From Enterobacter sp. RIT418 (GTDB taxonomy: Bacteria > Pseudomonadota > Gammaproteobacteria > Enterobacterales > Enterobacteriaceae): a stretch of 64,000 nt of DNA. Below the pieces are notes generated by a model. It made no database searches. It saw nothing but the letters and a program-made list of their open reading frames with translations, and was not told the DNA's origin. Made by a program: the position numbers and the translations under genes. The stretch is taken from assembly GCF_003057745.1 (NCBI RefSeq), contig NZ_QBJD02000019.1:1-64000 (forward strand). The letters run 5' to 3'. Below are positions 43,677 through 53,165 of this stretch, in pieces (positions within the stretch are counted from its first letter, which is position 1; every line of letters starts with the position of its first letter).

Positions 43677-44861
43677 ATGACGGAACACGAAAAATCCTCC
43701 GCCGTGGTTGAAGAGACCAGGGAAACTGTGGACATTACGCCGCAGCCAGAAACGACTGAGAAAACCGTTGAGAAGAAAAACGGCGGCAGTAAAACCAGCC
43801 TTGCGCTGAGTGCGATTGCCGTCGCCATTGCGCTGGCGGCAGGCGTCGGCCTGTATGGCCTGGTGAAGCAACAGGGCACCAACCAGACGGCGACCAGCGA
43901 CGCGCTGGTCAACCAAATTACCGCCCTGCAGAAAGCGCAGGAGACGCAAAAATCCGAGCTGGAAGGCGTGATCAAGCAGCAGGCCGCCGAGCTGGCTGAC
44001 GCGAACGCGAAGCAGCAATCGCTGGCGAAACAGCTCGACGAGGTGCAGCAAAAGGTTGCGACCATTTCCGGCACCGATGCGAAAACCTGGCTGCTCTCGC
44101 AGGCGGATTTTCTGGTTAAGCTTGCCGGACGCAAGCTCTGGAGCGATCAGGACGTTACCACTGCTGCCGCGCTGCTGAAAAGCGCCGACGCCAGCCTGGC
44201 GGATATGAACGATCCGAGCCTGATCAACGCGCGCCGCGCCATCACCGAAGATATCGCCAGCCTGTCTGCGGTTTCGCAGGTGGATTATGACGGCATCATC
44301 CTCAAGGTTAACCAGCTCTCGAACCAGATTGATAACCTCCAGCTGGCGGATAACAACGACGACGACTCCCCGATGGACTCTGACGGCACGGAGCTTTCCA
44401 GCTCGCTAAGCGAGTGGCGCATCAACCTGCAAAAAAGCTGGCAGAACTTTATGGACAGCTTCATCACGATCCGCCGCCGCGACGAGACCGCCGTGCCGCT
44501 GCTCGCGCCAAATCAGGATATCTATCTGCGCGAAAACATCCGCTCTCGCCTGCTTGTCGCCGCGCAGGCCGTGCCGCGCCATCAGGAAGAGACCTACAAG
44601 CAGGCGCTGGATAACGTCTCGACGTGGGTGCGCGCGTACTACAACACCGACGACGCCACCACGACCGCGTTCCTGGAAGATATTGACAAGCTGAGCCAGC
44701 AAAACATCACCATGAGCGTACCGGACAAGCTGGTCAGCCAGCCGATTCTGGAAAAGCTGATGCAGACACGCGTGCGTAACCTGCTGGCGCAGCCGGGCGT
44801 TCCGGCAGAGCCTCAGGCTACGGCGCCCGCCTCGGCACCTGAAGCGCCACAAGGAGAGTAA
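43677..44861 (+). CDS. hemX: HemX, membrane protein of the hem operon
   Basis: HemX is a single-pass inner-membrane protein of unsettled role; an earlier label as uroporphyrinogen methyltransferase is not supported. A Glu/Thr-rich cytoplasmic segment of about 40 residues is followed by one transmembrane helix (about 42-62), a coiled coil (about 80-125; Gln- and Lys-rich) and a helical periplasmic domain. It is 394 aa against 393 in E. coli. It lies 20 bp after hemD and 2 bp before hemY. Confidence 0.93.
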   Translation: MTEHEKSSAVVEETRETVDITPQPETTEKTVEKKNGGSKTSLALSAIAVAIALAAGVGLYGLVKQQGTNQTATSDALVNQITALQKAQETQKSELEGVIKQQAAELADANAKQQSLAKQLDEVQQKVATISGTDAKTWLLSQADFLVKLAGRKLWSDQDVTTAAALLKSADASLADMNDPSLINARRAITEDIASLSAVSQVDYDGIILKVNQLSNQIDNLQLADNNDDDSPMDSDGTELSSSLSEWRINLQKSWQNFMDSFITIRRRDETAVPLLAPNQDIYLRENIRSRLLVAAQAVPRHQEETYKQALDNVSTWVRAYYNTDDATTTAFLEDIDKLSQQNITMSVPDKLVSQPILEKLMQTRVRNLLAQPGVPAEPQATAPASAPEAPQGE

Positions 44862-44863
44862 CG

Positions 44864-46063
44864 ATGCTTAAAGTTCTCTTCCTCTTTCTCTTGCTCATCG
44901 CCGGGATCGTCCTCGGCCCGATGCTTGCAGGCCACCAGGGCTACGTGCTGATCCAGACCGATAACTACAACATCGAAACCAGCGTGACGGGTTTGGTCAT
45001 CGTTCTGATCCTCGGCGTGGTCGTGCTGTTTGCCATTGAGTGGATCTTGCGCCGCCTCTTCCGCACCGGCGCGCATACGCGCGGCTGGTTCGTGGGCCGC
45101 AAGCGTCGCCGCGCCCGCAAGCAGACCGAACAGGCGCTGCTGAAGCTGGCTGAAGGCGATTATCAGCAGGTTGAAAAGCTGATGTCGAAAAATGCCGACC
45201 ATGCCGAGCAGCCGGTGGTGAACTATCTTTTGGCCGCAGAAGCCGCGCAGCAGCGGGGCGATGAAGCCCGCGCGAATCAGCACCTTGAGCGCGCGTCCGA
45301 GCTGTCCACGAAGGATCCGATTCCGGTTGAAATCACCCGCGTTCGCCTTCAGCTGGCGCGTAACGAAAACCACGCGGCGCGCCACGGCGTCGATCGTCTG
45401 CTGGAAATCACCCCGCGCCATCCGGAAGTGCTGCGCCTTGCCGAGCAGGCCTACATCCGCACCGGCGCCTGGGGCTCGCTGCTGGACGTCATTCCGTCCA
45501 TGGCGAAAGCCGACGTGGGCGATGATGAGCACCGTGACGAGCTGCAGCGCATGGCGTGGATTGGCCTTATGGATCAGGCGCGAGCCGACCTGGGCAGCGA
45601 CGGTTTGAAAACCTGGTGGAAGAATCAGAGCCGCAAAACGCGCCAGCAGGTTCCGCTGCAGGTGGCAATGGCGGAACATTTGATTGAATGTGACGATCAT
45701 GACACCGCCCAGGAGATCGTTCTCGACGGCCTGAAGCGTCAGTACGACGATCGACTGGTAATGGTGATCCCGCGCCTGAAAACCAATAACCCAGAGCAAA
45801 TCGAAAAAGCGCTGCGTCAGCAAATCAAAACCGTGGGCGACCGCCCGCTGCTGTGGAGCACGCTCGGCCAGTCGCTGATGAAGCACGGCGAATGGCAGGA
45901 GGCGAGCCTCGCCTTCCGCGCGGCGCTGAAGCAGCGTCCTGACGCGTACGATTACGCCTGGCTTGCGGATTCGCTGGATAAGCAGCACAAGCCCGAAGAG
46001 GCAGCCGCCATGCGGCGCGACGGGCTTCTGCTGACGTTGCAGAACAACGGCAATCAGCCGTAG
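44864..46063 (+). CDS. hemY: HemY, TPR membrane protein of the hem operon
   Basis: HemY has two N-terminal transmembrane helices (about 3-20 and 40-62) and a cytoplasmic TPR region (about 85-390) such as ALLKLAEGDYQQVEKLMSK near residue 90. It is not the HemY protoporphyrinogen oxidase of Gram-positives; its role in enterobacterial haem synthesis is not established. It is 399 aa, one more than in E. coli. AAGGAGA before the ATG overlaps the hemX end. It ends the operon and a terminator follows at once. Confidence 0.94.
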   Translation: MLKVLFLFLLLIAGIVLGPMLAGHQGYVLIQTDNYNIETSVTGLVIVLILGVVVLFAIEWILRRLFRTGAHTRGWFVGRKRRRARKQTEQALLKLAEGDYQQVEKLMSKNADHAEQPVVNYLLAAEAAQQRGDEARANQHLERASELSTKDPIPVEITRVRLQLARNENHAARHGVDRLLEITPRHPEVLRLAEQAYIRTGAWGSLLDVIPSMAKADVGDDEHRDELQRMAWIGLMDQARADLGSDGLKTWWKNQSRKTRQQVPLQVAMAEHLIECDDHDTAQEIVLDGLKRQYDDRLVMVIPRLKTNNPEQIEKALRQQIKTVGDRPLLWSTLGQSLMKHGEWQEASLAFRAALKQRPDAYDYAWLADSLDKQHKPEEAAAMRRDGLLLTLQNNGNQP

Positions 46064-46070
46064 ATAAGAG

Positions 46071-46095
46071 GGAGGCCAGAAGGCCTCCTTTTTTT
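46071..46095 (+). terminator. Terminator of hemCDXY
   Basis: GGAGGCC and GGCCTCC pair around a short loop and are followed by TTTTTTT on the plus strand, 8 bp after the hemY stop. It faces the terminator of glmZ on the other strand. Confidence 0.92.
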
Positions 46096-46100
46096 GCCCA

Positions 46101-46304
46101 TAAAAAAACGCCTGCTATAAAAGCAGGCGTTAAAACAGGTCTTTAAGACAACATATTTGGTGCTTCACTCAACGTTGTGTCCATGTTGTCTGATGAGGCC
46201 GAAGCGACATCTGTCAGTGGACGATAAGCACCGTAAACGGCTCTGCGTCATTCCTGGGTTTATGAGGCACTAAGGCGAACATAAGAGATGGAATGAGCAT
46301 CTAC
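46101..46304 (-). ncRNA. glmZ: Small RNA GlmZ
   Basis: GlmZ is an Hfq-dependent sRNA that activates glmS translation when glucosamine-6-phosphate is low. It is cleaved by RNase E with RapZ unless GlmY competes. The minus-strand sequence starts GTAGATGCTCATTCCATCTC, has the conserved GTCCACTGACAGATGTCGC segment and the glmS-pairing region near 46140-46160 (GTTGTCTTAAAGACCTG). It ends in the terminator AACGCCTGC...GCAGGCGTT plus seven T. It is about 204 nt against 207 in E. coli, and lies after hemY as in E. coli. Confidence 0.95.
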
Positions 46305-46315
46305 GCGTATATTAT

Positions 46316-46331
46316 TGCACGTAACGTGCCA
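46316..46331 (-). promoter_or_regulatory. Sigma-54 type promoter of glmZ
   Basis: TGGCAC-N5-GTGCA on the minus strand has the invariant GG and GC with exactly 10 bases between them, as sigma-54 promoters require; only one base of TTGCA differs. The GC is 12-13 bases before the mapped-type GlmZ 5' end at 46304. An AATAAT element downstream could serve sigma-70 in an overlapping promoter, as reported for glmY and glmZ in some enterobacteria. Confidence 0.75.
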
Positions 46332-46500
46332 ACATGACACGCAGAACTTTTACATCGCGCAACATTTTAAGATAAAAGGAAATTTCGCTGCTAAGCAGCG
46401 TCCTATGCGCATGGCCACGCCGTAAACCGCGTTCAAACGTCGCCATCTGGAGACAATAAACGCGCTTGCATAATATTTACTTCTGAATTAACAAGTTAAG

Positions 46501-46518
46501 TGTCACCGAAATGCGACA
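46501..46518. promoter_or_regulatory. GlrR (QseF) activator site upstream of glmZ
   Basis: TGTCACCGAAATGCGACA matches exactly the GlrR consensus TGTC-N10-GACA. It lies about 205 bp upstream of the glmZ start, a fitting distance for a sigma-54 activator that loops, with A/T-rich DNA between for IHF. The stretch 46332-46572 otherwise holds no gene that I can see. Confidence 0.7.
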
Positions 46519-46572
46519 TGTAGAGAGCGTGTTGTCGTGAGGAAACTACAAAGACAGGGAATCGCAGAAAAC

Positions 46573-46596
46573 AAAAAACCCCGCCGAAGCGGGGTT
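46573..46596 (-). terminator. Terminator of the Arg-His-Leu-Pro tRNA operon
   Basis: AACCCCGC TTCG GCGGGGTT followed by TTTT on the minus strand, directly after the proline tRNA, with a UUCG tetraloop. Confidence 0.92.
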
Positions 46597-46602
46597 CAAA
46601 AT

Positions 46603-46679
46603 TGGTCGGCGAGAGAGGATTCGAACCTCCGACCCACTGGTCCCAAACCAGTTGCGCTACCAAGCTGCGCTACTCGCCG
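46603..46679 (-). tRNA. proM: tRNA-Pro (anticodon TGG)
   Basis: The 77-nt gene folds as a full cloverleaf: acceptor CGGCGAG/CTCGCCG, D arm with AGCGCAGCTTGG, anticodon loop TTTGGGA with anticodon TGG, T arm GGTTCGAATCC and an encoded CCA. It is the last tRNA of the four-gene operon, as proM is in E. coli. Confidence 0.97.
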
Positions 46680-46725
46680 ATGTACTGCTTTTTTGAATTT
46701 TTAGTTCAATTCATTTAAAAAGTCG

Positions 46726-46812
46726 TGGTGCGAGGGGGGGGACTTGAACCCCCACGTCCGTAAGAACACTAACACCTGAAGCTAGCGCGTCTACCAATTC
46801 CGCCACCTTCGC
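46726..46812 (-). tRNA. leuT: tRNA-Leu (anticodon CAG)
   Basis: This 87-nt class II tRNA starts GCGAAGGTGGCGGAATTGG, has anticodon CAG in the loop TTCAGGT, a long variable arm (TGTTCTTACGGACG) and the T arm GGGTTCAAGTCCC, with encoded CCA. Position and length match E. coli leuT. Confidence 0.97.
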
Positions 46813-46834
46813 AATTCACAACTCTTTCAAATAA

Positions 46835-46910
46835 TGGGGTGGCTAATGGGATTCGAACCCACGACAACTGGAATCACAATCCAGGGCTCTACCAACTGAG
46901 CTATAGCCAC
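46835..46910 (-). tRNA. hisR: tRNA-His (anticodon GTG)
   Basis: The 76-nt gene begins GTGGCTATAGCTCAGTTGG, has anticodon GTG in the loop TTGTGAT and T arm GGGTTCGAATCCC, and an encoded CCA. The extra base at -1 needed for histidyl-tRNA is present as G upstream. It matches E. coli hisR. Confidence 0.97.
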
Positions 46911-46974
46911 CACTGTATTCTTTCACGCGGTACTGACTACTTCTCAGACCACCGCAGCTCCAGCACCGGGTTAA

Positions 46975-47051
<77 letters not shown>

Positions 47052-47072
47052 TTAGCGCCGTTGCGGGGCTGG

Positions 47073-47101
47073 ATATTACGTACCTCCGTCCCCGCTGTCT
47101 A
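47073..47101 (-). promoter_or_regulatory. Likely promoter of the tRNA operon
   Basis: On the minus strand TAGACA (-35, 5 of 6 to consensus), a 17-bp spacer and TAATAT (-10) are followed by the GC-rich CCAGCCCCGC, a typical stringent discriminator of stable-RNA promoters, shortly before argX. No clear terminator separates it from yifK, so read-through from yifK into the tRNAs, as described in Salmonella, is also likely. Confidence 0.55.
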
Positions 47102-47153
47102 GTGCTTTTTTGAAAAAAATGCGCGTTTGGTTATGGTTTGCACATTTTGCCGC

Positions 47154-48539
47154 TTAATCCTCCACTTTCTGCGTCGAGGCGCGGCGACCGAGGCCAAAAA
47201 GCTTGTACGCAGCCGTCACGGCGGCCAGGAAGATAATCCCGACAAACAGCGACATGCAGGTATCTTCATTAAAGTACATCCCGATTAATACGCAAATCAG
47301 GAAGGCCATCGTCATGTAGTTCGCATACGGGAATAAAATCGAGCGGAACGGGTGGCTGGCAATCGCCTGCCTGTGCGCCTGGCGAAAGCGCAGCTGGCTA
47401 ATCAGGATCACGAACCACGGCACCATGCCCGGCAGCACGCTGGCGCTGTAGACGTATACAAACACGCGCTGCGGATTAGGAATGATGTAGTTCAGGCAGG
47501 AGCCGATCAGCAGAATGACAATCGATACCGCCACGCCCGCAACCGGGACACCCGCACGCGAGACTTTGCTCATTGCCGCCGGCAGCTGGTTGTTTTTGGA
47601 GAGCGCGTAGAGCATGCGCCCGCAGCTGTACATCCCGCTGTTACAGCCGGAAAGCGCGGCAGTCAGGACGACGAAGTTGATGATACCTGCCGCCGCGGTG
47701 ATGCCAATCTTCGCGAAGGTGAGCACAAACGGGCTGCCGGTGGTGCCGATTTCGTTCCATGGGAAAATAGTGACGATAACGAAGATCGCGCCCACGTAGA
47801 AAATCAGGATGCGCCACAAGACTTTGCCCACCGCGCTGCGCAGCGTGACCTGCGGGTTCTTCGCTTCACCTGCGGTAATGCCGATCAGCTCGACGCCCTG
47901 ATAGGAAGCCACCACGATGCACAGCGCGGTCAGGAAGCCCTTCCAGCCGCCCGCGAAGAAGCCGCCGTGCTCGGTCAGATTGCCAAAGCCAATCGAATGA
48001 CCGCCGTTGCCAAAGCCGAAGAAGATCACGCCCAGGCCAACGATAATCATCACGATAATGGTGGTGACCTTAATCATCGCGAACCAGAACTCGATTTCGC
48101 CGTAAAGGCGAACCGCCGCGAGGTTTGCCAGCGCCACGAGCCCCACGGCGATAAGCGCGGGTATCCACTGGACCATGTCCGGGAACCAGAACTGAACGTA
48201 GACCCCTATGGCGGTGATTTCCGAAATCCCTACCGCCATCCACATAAACCAGTACGACCAGGCCGTGAGATAGCCAAAGAAGGGGCTCATATAGCGGTGC
48301 GCGTAAACGGCGAAAGAACCAGTAACTGGCTCCATAAACAGCATTTCGCCCATCGATCGCATAATGAAGAAAACGAACAGCCCGGCGATGATATACGCCA
48401 GTAAAACGGAAGGCCCTGCCCATTTGAGCGTGCTTGCGGAGCCCATAAACAGGCCCACGCCGATTGTGCCGCCCAGCGCGATCAATTCAATGTGTCGAGC
48501 TTCCAGACCACGCTGGAGCTCCGGTTTTTTCTCTGCCAT
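47154..48539 (-). CDS. thrP: Threonine/serine amino-acid permease (YifK/ThrP)
   Basis: This is a 12-helix APC-superfamily amino-acid:proton symporter of the AAT family; the E. coli orthologue YifK was reported to carry threonine and serine and renamed ThrP. The N-terminal signature is [20 protein letters not shown] near residues 15-34, with the family stretch GEAKNPQ near 230. I chose ATG 48539 behind GAGGAT, giving 461 aa as in E. coli; a much longer upstream frame is without family match. The 5' UTR carries a GcvB-type site and a hairpin. Confidence 0.92.
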   Translation of the reverse strand: MAEKKPELQRGLEARHIELIALGGTIGVGLFMGSASTLKWAGPSVLLAYIIAGLFVFFIMRSMGEMLFMEPVTGSFAVYAHRYMSPFFGYLTAWSYWFMWMAVGISEITAIGVYVQFWFPDMVQWIPALIAVGLVALANLAAVRLYGEIEFWFAMIKVTTIIVMIIVGLGVIFFGFGNGGHSIGFGNLTEHGGFFAGGWKGFLTALCIVVASYQGVELIGITAGEAKNPQVTLRSAVGKVLWRILIFYVGAIFVIVTIFPWNEIGTTGSPFVLTFAKIGITAAAGIINFVVLTAALSGCNSGMYSCGRMLYALSKNNQLPAAMSKVSRAGVPVAGVAVSIVILLIGSCLNYIIPNPQRVFVYVYSASVLPGMVPWFVILISQLRFRQAHRQAIASHPFRSILFPYANYMTMAFLICVLIGMYFNEDTCMSLFVGIIFLAAVTAAYKLFGLGRRASTQKVED

Positions 48540-48547
48540 AAATCCTC

Positions 48548-48583
48548 GGTTGTGTTTGCTGTTTACCGGCTTTTTGCCGGTTA
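48548..48583 (-). promoter_or_regulatory. yifK leader: GcvB-type target and stem-loop
   Basis: On the minus strand AGCAAACACAACC (about 48548-48560) lies just upstream of the yifK RBS and is the C/A-rich type bound by the GcvB R1 region (UUGUGUUG...). yifK is a known GcvB target in Salmonella. Upstream, TAACCGGC and GCCGGTAA form a stem around AAAAA (48564-48583). Confidence 0.65.
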
Positions 48584-48735
48584 TTGTTTTTAGGGGTACT
48601 GAAATACGGAGCGAATGGTTTCTCAAAATCGGGCAAATGGCAAACGATGCATAAAAAAAATGAATGCATTGCACATAAACGCAGCAGTTTTGCAGGGGAG
48701 TTGCAGCGCGAATAGCAGATCGCGCTACATTTTGA

Positions 48736-49476
48736 TTACATTTTTCCGGTGTAGTGCCAGCTGAGGTAGCGGAGCAGACGAATCTGTCGTTTGATTCGGG
48801 TCGGCTGGGACAGCAGACGATAGAGCCACTCCAGCCCCAGCTTTTGCCATACTTTCGGGGCGCGCTTAACGTGGCCGGTGAAAACATCATACGTGCCGCC
48901 AACGCCCATATAGAGCGCATTCGGGCTGACGAGACGACAGTCCCGCATCAGGATCTCCTGGCGCGGCGAGCCCATGGCCACGGTGACAATCTTCGCCCCG
49001 CTGTCGCGCACGCGTTCAAACAGCGCCTGCTTATCTTCCGGTTTGAAGTAACCGTCCTGGCTGCCCACGATGTTAACATTCCATTGACGACGCAGCTTCT
49101 CCTCGGTTTGAGCGAGCACGTCCGGCCTGCCGCCGATCAGGAAAACAGGCGTCCCTTCGGCCCCCGCGCGCGCCATCAGCTCTTCCCACAGGTCGGCTCC
49201 CGCCACGCGTGAAACATTAGCGCCGGGATACTTTTTGCGGATTGAGCGCACGACGCTAATGCCGTCCGCGTACTTAAACTCGGCCGCTTCAATCAGGCTT
49301 CGCACCTCGGCGTTATCTTCTACCGCCAGCATCTTTTCGGCATTGATCGCCACCAGCGTGCCCGATTTCATCTTTCCGTCGGCAAACAGATAGTCGAGCG
49401 CGTGCTGCATATCGCGCCAGCCAATAAGCTGCAGGCCGCGCAGCGCATAGCGCGGTGCGGAGGTTGTGTCAGTCAT
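48736..49476 (-). CDS. wecG: UDP-N-acetyl-D-mannosaminuronate transferase (ECA)
   Basis: WecG adds ManNAcA from UDP-ManNAcA to GlcNAc-PP-undecaprenol, giving ECA lipid II. It is a WecG/TagA/CpsF family glycosyltransferase: [13 protein letters not shown] near residue 43, [17 protein letters not shown] near 68 and [16 protein letters not shown] near 158 are its signatures. It is 246 aa as in E. coli. It is the last wec gene, 12 bp after wzyE; the next gene, yifK, starts 197 bp further along and has its own leader. Confidence 0.96.
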   Translation of the reverse strand: MTDTTSAPRYALRGLQLIGWRDMQHALDYLFADGKMKSGTLVAINAEKMLAVEDNAEVRSLIEAAEFKYADGISVVRSIRKKYPGANVSRVAGADLWEELMARAGAEGTPVFLIGGRPDVLAQTEEKLRRQWNVNIVGSQDGYFKPEDKQALFERVRDSGAKIVTVAMGSPRQEILMRDCRLVSPNALYMGVGGTYDVFTGHVKRAPKVWQKLGLEWLYRLLSQPTRIKRQIRLLRYLSWHYTGKM

Positions 49477-49488
49477 TACGATCCTTAC

Positions 49489-50841
49489 TCAGACTTGCGA
49501 CAGCGTTGTGCTGCCCCGTGGTTCGCGTCTGTGAATGAGCCCTGCGCTCTCAAACAGCCAGTACAGCAGCTTGGCGAGCAGCAGGCAGATACCGAAAACC
49601 ACCATAAAGAAAACGACGCGCGAGACGAACGAATCCAGCCCCTCGCGCGCCAGAACGATCATATTGAAAATGGCACCGAAACAGAAACTGTGCAAAATCG
49701 CCGCCTTATAGCGATTCGTCTCCCGGTTGCCGAGCGCGTAGAGCCAATCGAACCATTTGATGATCAGGCCCACGGCAACGGCCCCCGGCAGGATAAACCA
49801 GGTGCCGCCCATGACCACCAGCGAGCCGATAAGCGTCGGCGAAATCGCCAGGCCGGAGTGGTTATTCAGCACTTCCCAGGTAAAGTAGTTCGCGGTGTTG
49901 AGCACTACGCCCGGACGGTCCGGCCACAGCCACGTCGGGATAAAGACATAGAAGTCGCGCACGATGGGCGCAAGCCCCTGGAAGTCAATTTTGTCGTAGT
50001 TTTGCAGCAGCAGCGCCAGGTTTTCCCATGGCGAGAACGTATCGCGCGTCAGGTACAGGAAGGTGTAGAACGCCTCGTCACCGGCCACGTTCAGGCCGTA
50101 GCGCTTCAGCGCCAGCCAGAACATCCCGACAATACCGAACACCCCCGCCGCTGCCAGCATCCATAAGGAGATCCAGCCGCGAATGATGCCGATAAACAGG
50201 AAAATGGCGAAGGCGATAATGATGTTGGCGCGCGTGCCGCCCACAATCATGTAGGTGAGGATGCCGAACGCAACGGTGCTGACCAGGAAAAAGAGCCAGG
50301 CCTTGCTGTCCTGCCGCAGGAAGAAGACCACCAGCATCGCCGGAATGAAGAAGTAGAAAAAGCGCTTGAGCGCCACGCCGGACACTTCGGCGGAGAAAAT
50401 CTGGCTGTAAGACTGGAGCTTGAACAGCAGAAAACCGTTATGCATGAAGAACACGGCCACGCTTACCAGCGCGATGGTCATCAGCATCACCCACGTCAGG
50501 TGCGTCTCTACCCGGTTCATGGTGAACAGCGCCCTGCGAGGCGCCGTCTCTTTAACGGAACGCAGCCGCGTTTTATAGGTAACGTAGTACACCGCGTAGA
50601 AGCAGGTAGCGGACAGCAGCGCTTCCAGCAGGATTTCCGGCGGCGCAACGCCCACGTCAAAGCGGAATACCAGCACGCTGGTTAACGGGAAGCCGAAGTA
50701 AAAGGTGAGCAGAAACAGCAGCGAGAAGAAGACGTTGAAGTTAAAACGCACGCGGCGAAACTCAAACCACGTCAGCGTGGCGATAAACAGCGTGCTCAGC
50801 AGCCACACCACCAGCAGGCCGCTAAATTGCAACTGGCTCAT
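49489..50841 (-). CDS. wzyE: Enterobacterial common antigen polymerase
   Basis: WzyE links ECA trisaccharide repeats into chains at the periplasmic face of the inner membrane. About 11-12 hydrophobic helices cover the sequence, with the conserved [16 protein letters not shown] near residue 205 and a large periplasmic loop near 255-340. ATG 50841 behind CAGGAGAG gives 450 aa as in E. coli. The start overlaps the wecF stop by 4 bases. Confidence 0.95.
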   Translation of the reverse strand: MSQLQFSGLLVVWLLSTLFIATLTWFEFRRVRFNFNVFFSLLFLLTFYFGFPLTSVLVFRFDVGVAPPEILLEALLSATCFYAVYYVTYKTRLRSVKETAPRRALFTMNRVETHLTWVMLMTIALVSVAVFFMHNGFLLFKLQSYSQIFSAEVSGVALKRFFYFFIPAMLVVFFLRQDSKAWLFFLVSTVAFGILTYMIVGGTRANIIIAFAIFLFIGIIRGWISLWMLAAAGVFGIVGMFWLALKRYGLNVAGDEAFYTFLYLTRDTFSPWENLALLLQNYDKIDFQGLAPIVRDFYVFIPTWLWPDRPGVVLNTANYFTWEVLNNHSGLAISPTLIGSLVVMGGTWFILPGAVAVGLIIKWFDWLYALGNRETNRYKAAILHSFCFGAIFNMIVLAREGLDSFVSRVVFFMVVFGICLLLAKLLYWLFESAGLIHRREPRGSTTLSQV

Positions 50842-51917
50842 GCTGTCTCTCCTGAGGCGATACGCAGCGCGCGGTGCCACGGCGTAAGGTAGTTCGGGCT
50901 GAAGAAGTCGATGGCGTTTTTATCCACCAGCGCCAGCTGACGCTGCGCTTCACGCACGACCTCAACGTTCAGCGCGTCGGACGTAAACAGCACCGGAATG
51001 TGCTGTTCAGCCATATCCTGCCAGAAGGGGTTTTCACGGTTCAAGACGCACGGCACGCCGGCCTGTATGAGCAGACACAGCGTGCCAATCCCCTGCTGGC
51101 GGGCAAAGATAAAATAGCCGAGATCGCACCTGCGCAGCAGCGCGAGGTAATCGTCAAACGCCAGCTTCTCCCGCAGAACGTTCACGTTCTCTTCGCTGAA
51201 AAGCGCCAACGCCTGCTGGCGCACGTCGTCGATATAGGCGTCGTTATTGGCCGGATAGCCCATCGGCACCACCACGTTTACCGTATCGCCAAACTGCTGA
51301 TGAACCGCGCGGAGCGCCGCGACGTGTTCGTTGCTGCGATCGCCCGAGTTCCCTACCAGAATCGTCAGCTTACCCTCACGCTGCGACGCGTTCGCCATCG
51401 CGTTCAGCGCCGGATCCATGCGGGTCGGGAAATAGAGCAGCTCGCCGCGCACGCCCGGGTGCTGTTTCGCAAAGTAATTAAGATCGCCACGAGTGGCGAA
51501 CACGCGGCCCACGCGCCCCTGCGCCAGGCGGCGCAGCGGATAGAAAAGGCGGAACTTCCAGCCGTGAGACACTTCGTACAGGTCCGCGCCCCAGATGTGC
51601 CAGCTGCACTGTGAAGGCTTAATTCCACCGCTCAGCAGCGCCAGCCACAGGCCGGTATTGAACTGGCCGTGGAAAAAGAAGCGCTGCGCCCGATTGGCTT
51701 TCGCCTTCGCGACAACCGCCTTCGCCAGCGCCGCTTTGTTCGGCCAGAAGGTGATATTCAGCGCCGGGCACGCCGCGCTCAGGCCGTTATCCTGGCCAAC
51801 CACCATAAACTCGCGCGCATCAGACGAGCCGGACGCCAGCTCGTCGTTGAAGAACCGCAGCACGGTCTGGTTATGGTGTGGAATATCCGAACCCAGTATG
51901 TGAATCAGTGCAGTCAT
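50838..51917 (-). CDS. wecF: TDP-Fuc4NAc:lipid II Fuc4NAc transferase
   Basis: WecF transfers 4-acetamido-4,6-dideoxygalactose from TDP-Fuc4NAc to ECA lipid II, completing lipid III. It is a GT56 family enzyme; visible conserved stretches are [15 protein letters not shown] near residue 75, [10 protein letters not shown] near 101 and the nucleotide-binding [16 protein letters not shown] near 190. It is 359 aa as in E. coli. It overlaps wzxE and wzyE by 4 bases on each side. Confidence 0.95.
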   Translation of the reverse strand: MTALIHILGSDIPHHNQTVLRFFNDELASGSSDAREFMVVGQDNGLSAACPALNITFWPNKAALAKAVVAKAKANRAQRFFFHGQFNTGLWLALLSGGIKPSQCSWHIWGADLYEVSHGWKFRLFYPLRRLAQGRVGRVFATRGDLNYFAKQHPGVRGELLYFPTRMDPALNAMANASQREGKLTILVGNSGDRSNEHVAALRAVHQQFGDTVNVVVPMGYPANNDAYIDDVRQQALALFSEENVNVLREKLAFDDYLALLRRCDLGYFIFARQQGIGTLCLLIQAGVPCVLNRENPFWQDMAEQHIPVLFTSDALNVEVVREAQRQLALVDKNAIDFFSPNYLTPWHRALRIASGETA

Positions 51918-53164
51918 GCGCGTTTACGCCAAAGTAAAAATACGCCGCAGCAGGCAGCGAAATAAACGATATAGGTTGCCATGTAGGCCTGAGCGGCGCC
52001 CAGCGCGCCGTGCACCGGGATCAGCCAGTGGGCGAACGCCGTCAGCAGCGCAAACTGGCTCACCTCTGCGAGGATATACAGCCGCAGCGACGCTTTGGCA
52101 ATCACCAGATAGCCGAAAACGTAAGCGCCTACTTTCAGTACATCCCCAACCAGCTGCCAGGCAAAGAGATCGCGCATGGCGGTAAACTTTGCCGAAAAGA
52201 GCAGCCAGATGGCGACGTCGCGCAGCAGCCAGACGGTAAAGCTCGCCACCGCCACAGCCGGTAAAACAAAGCGCAGGGAGCGGAGGATCTCGCGGGTGAT
52301 GTCCTGCTTAGTAATAAGGCGCGATAGGGTCGGCAGCAGCCAGACGCTGAAGGACGCGGTGATAAACTGGAGGTAGGCGTCAGAAATGCTGCTTACGCCC
52401 TGCCAAATCCCCACCTCATCCCAGCTGTAGTGCGCCGCCAGCAGGTTTCGCATCATCACGTAGGCGACAGGCAGCGTGACGGACGTAATGAGCGCCATCA
52501 GGGTAAATTTACCCAGCTGCCCCGCCAGCACTTTGTCCCACTGCGGCTTGAGATAGCGCAGCGGGATATCGCCTCTGCGCATCAGCATAAACGCGGCGGG
52601 AATGACCACCAGCGCAGGCACCAGCGCCAGCCCCAGCAGCGCCCCTTCATAGCCGCCGAGGCGGTAGCAGAAGTAATAGGCGATCACGCCAATAACGCTG
52701 CCCAGAATCAGCGCCAGCGCGTTTCCGGCCGCGTCGCGGAAGCCTTTCATCAGCGCCAGCAGCAGGTTCGCCCACGCGATCCCCATCTGAACAAGCGCTA
52801 CCAGCCGCACCAGGCCTTGATAGTGCGTATGGCCAAACAGCCCCTGGCTTATCGGCGCTGCCGCCAGCAAAAAGACCGCCGCCAGCAGCGTGGAAAAGCC
52901 CAGCACCATGGAGGATGACGTTCCCACGACGGCGCGGAGCTTTCCGGGATCGTCGTGATGCTGCGCCACATACTTGGTTACGCCGTTAAAGATACCGGCG
53001 CCTGCCAGAACGCCCAGCACCGTCACCAGCTGGCGAAAGTTACCCGCCAGCCCCACGCCGGATGGGCCAAACGAGACGGCCAACAGCTTGACGACCAGCA
53101 GTCCGGCCCCAATTTTGACGAGCGTGGACGCGGCGGTCCACACCGATGCTTTTGCCAGAGACAT
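51914..53164 (-). CDS. wzxE: Lipid III flippase WzxE
   Basis: WzxE flips undecaprenyl-PP-linked ECA trisaccharide to the periplasmic side. It is a 12-helix MOP-superfamily flippase, 416 aa as in E. coli. The N-terminal [20 protein letters not shown] and the conserved [23 protein letters not shown] near residue 231 are family features. It starts 1 bp after the wecE stop. Confidence 0.95.
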   Translation of the reverse strand: MSLAKASVWTAASTLVKIGAGLLVVKLLAVSFGPSGVGLAGNFRQLVTVLGVLAGAGIFNGVTKYVAQHHDDPGKLRAVVGTSSSMVLGFSTLLAAVFLLAAAPISQGLFGHTHYQGLVRLVALVQMGIAWANLLLALMKGFRDAAGNALALILGSVIGVIAYYFCYRLGGYEGALLGLALVPALVVIPAAFMLMRRGDIPLRYLKPQWDKVLAGQLGKFTLMALITSVTLPVAYVMMRNLLAAHYSWDEVGIWQGVSSISDAYLQFITASFSVWLLPTLSRLITKQDITREILRSLRFVLPAVAVASFTVWLLRDVAIWLLFSAKFTAMRDLFAWQLVGDVLKVGAYVFGYLVIAKASLRLYILAEVSQFALLTAFAHWLIPVHGALGAAQAYMATYIVYFAACCGVFLLWRKRA

Positions 53165-53165
53165 A

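Noticed and set aside
44813..45988. 391-codon minus-strand frame opposite hemY
   Set aside because: Shadow of hemY; hemY matches its family in length and motifs.
47352..48404. 350-codon plus-strand frame opposite yifK
   Set aside because: Very rich in His, Asp, Arg and Asn, as expected from the complement of a membrane-protein gene; no family features.
48540..48920. N-terminal extension of yifK by 127 codons
   Set aside because: The extension covers the leader with the GcvB-type site and RBS, has no transporter-like sequence, and the ATG at 48539 gives the exact family length.
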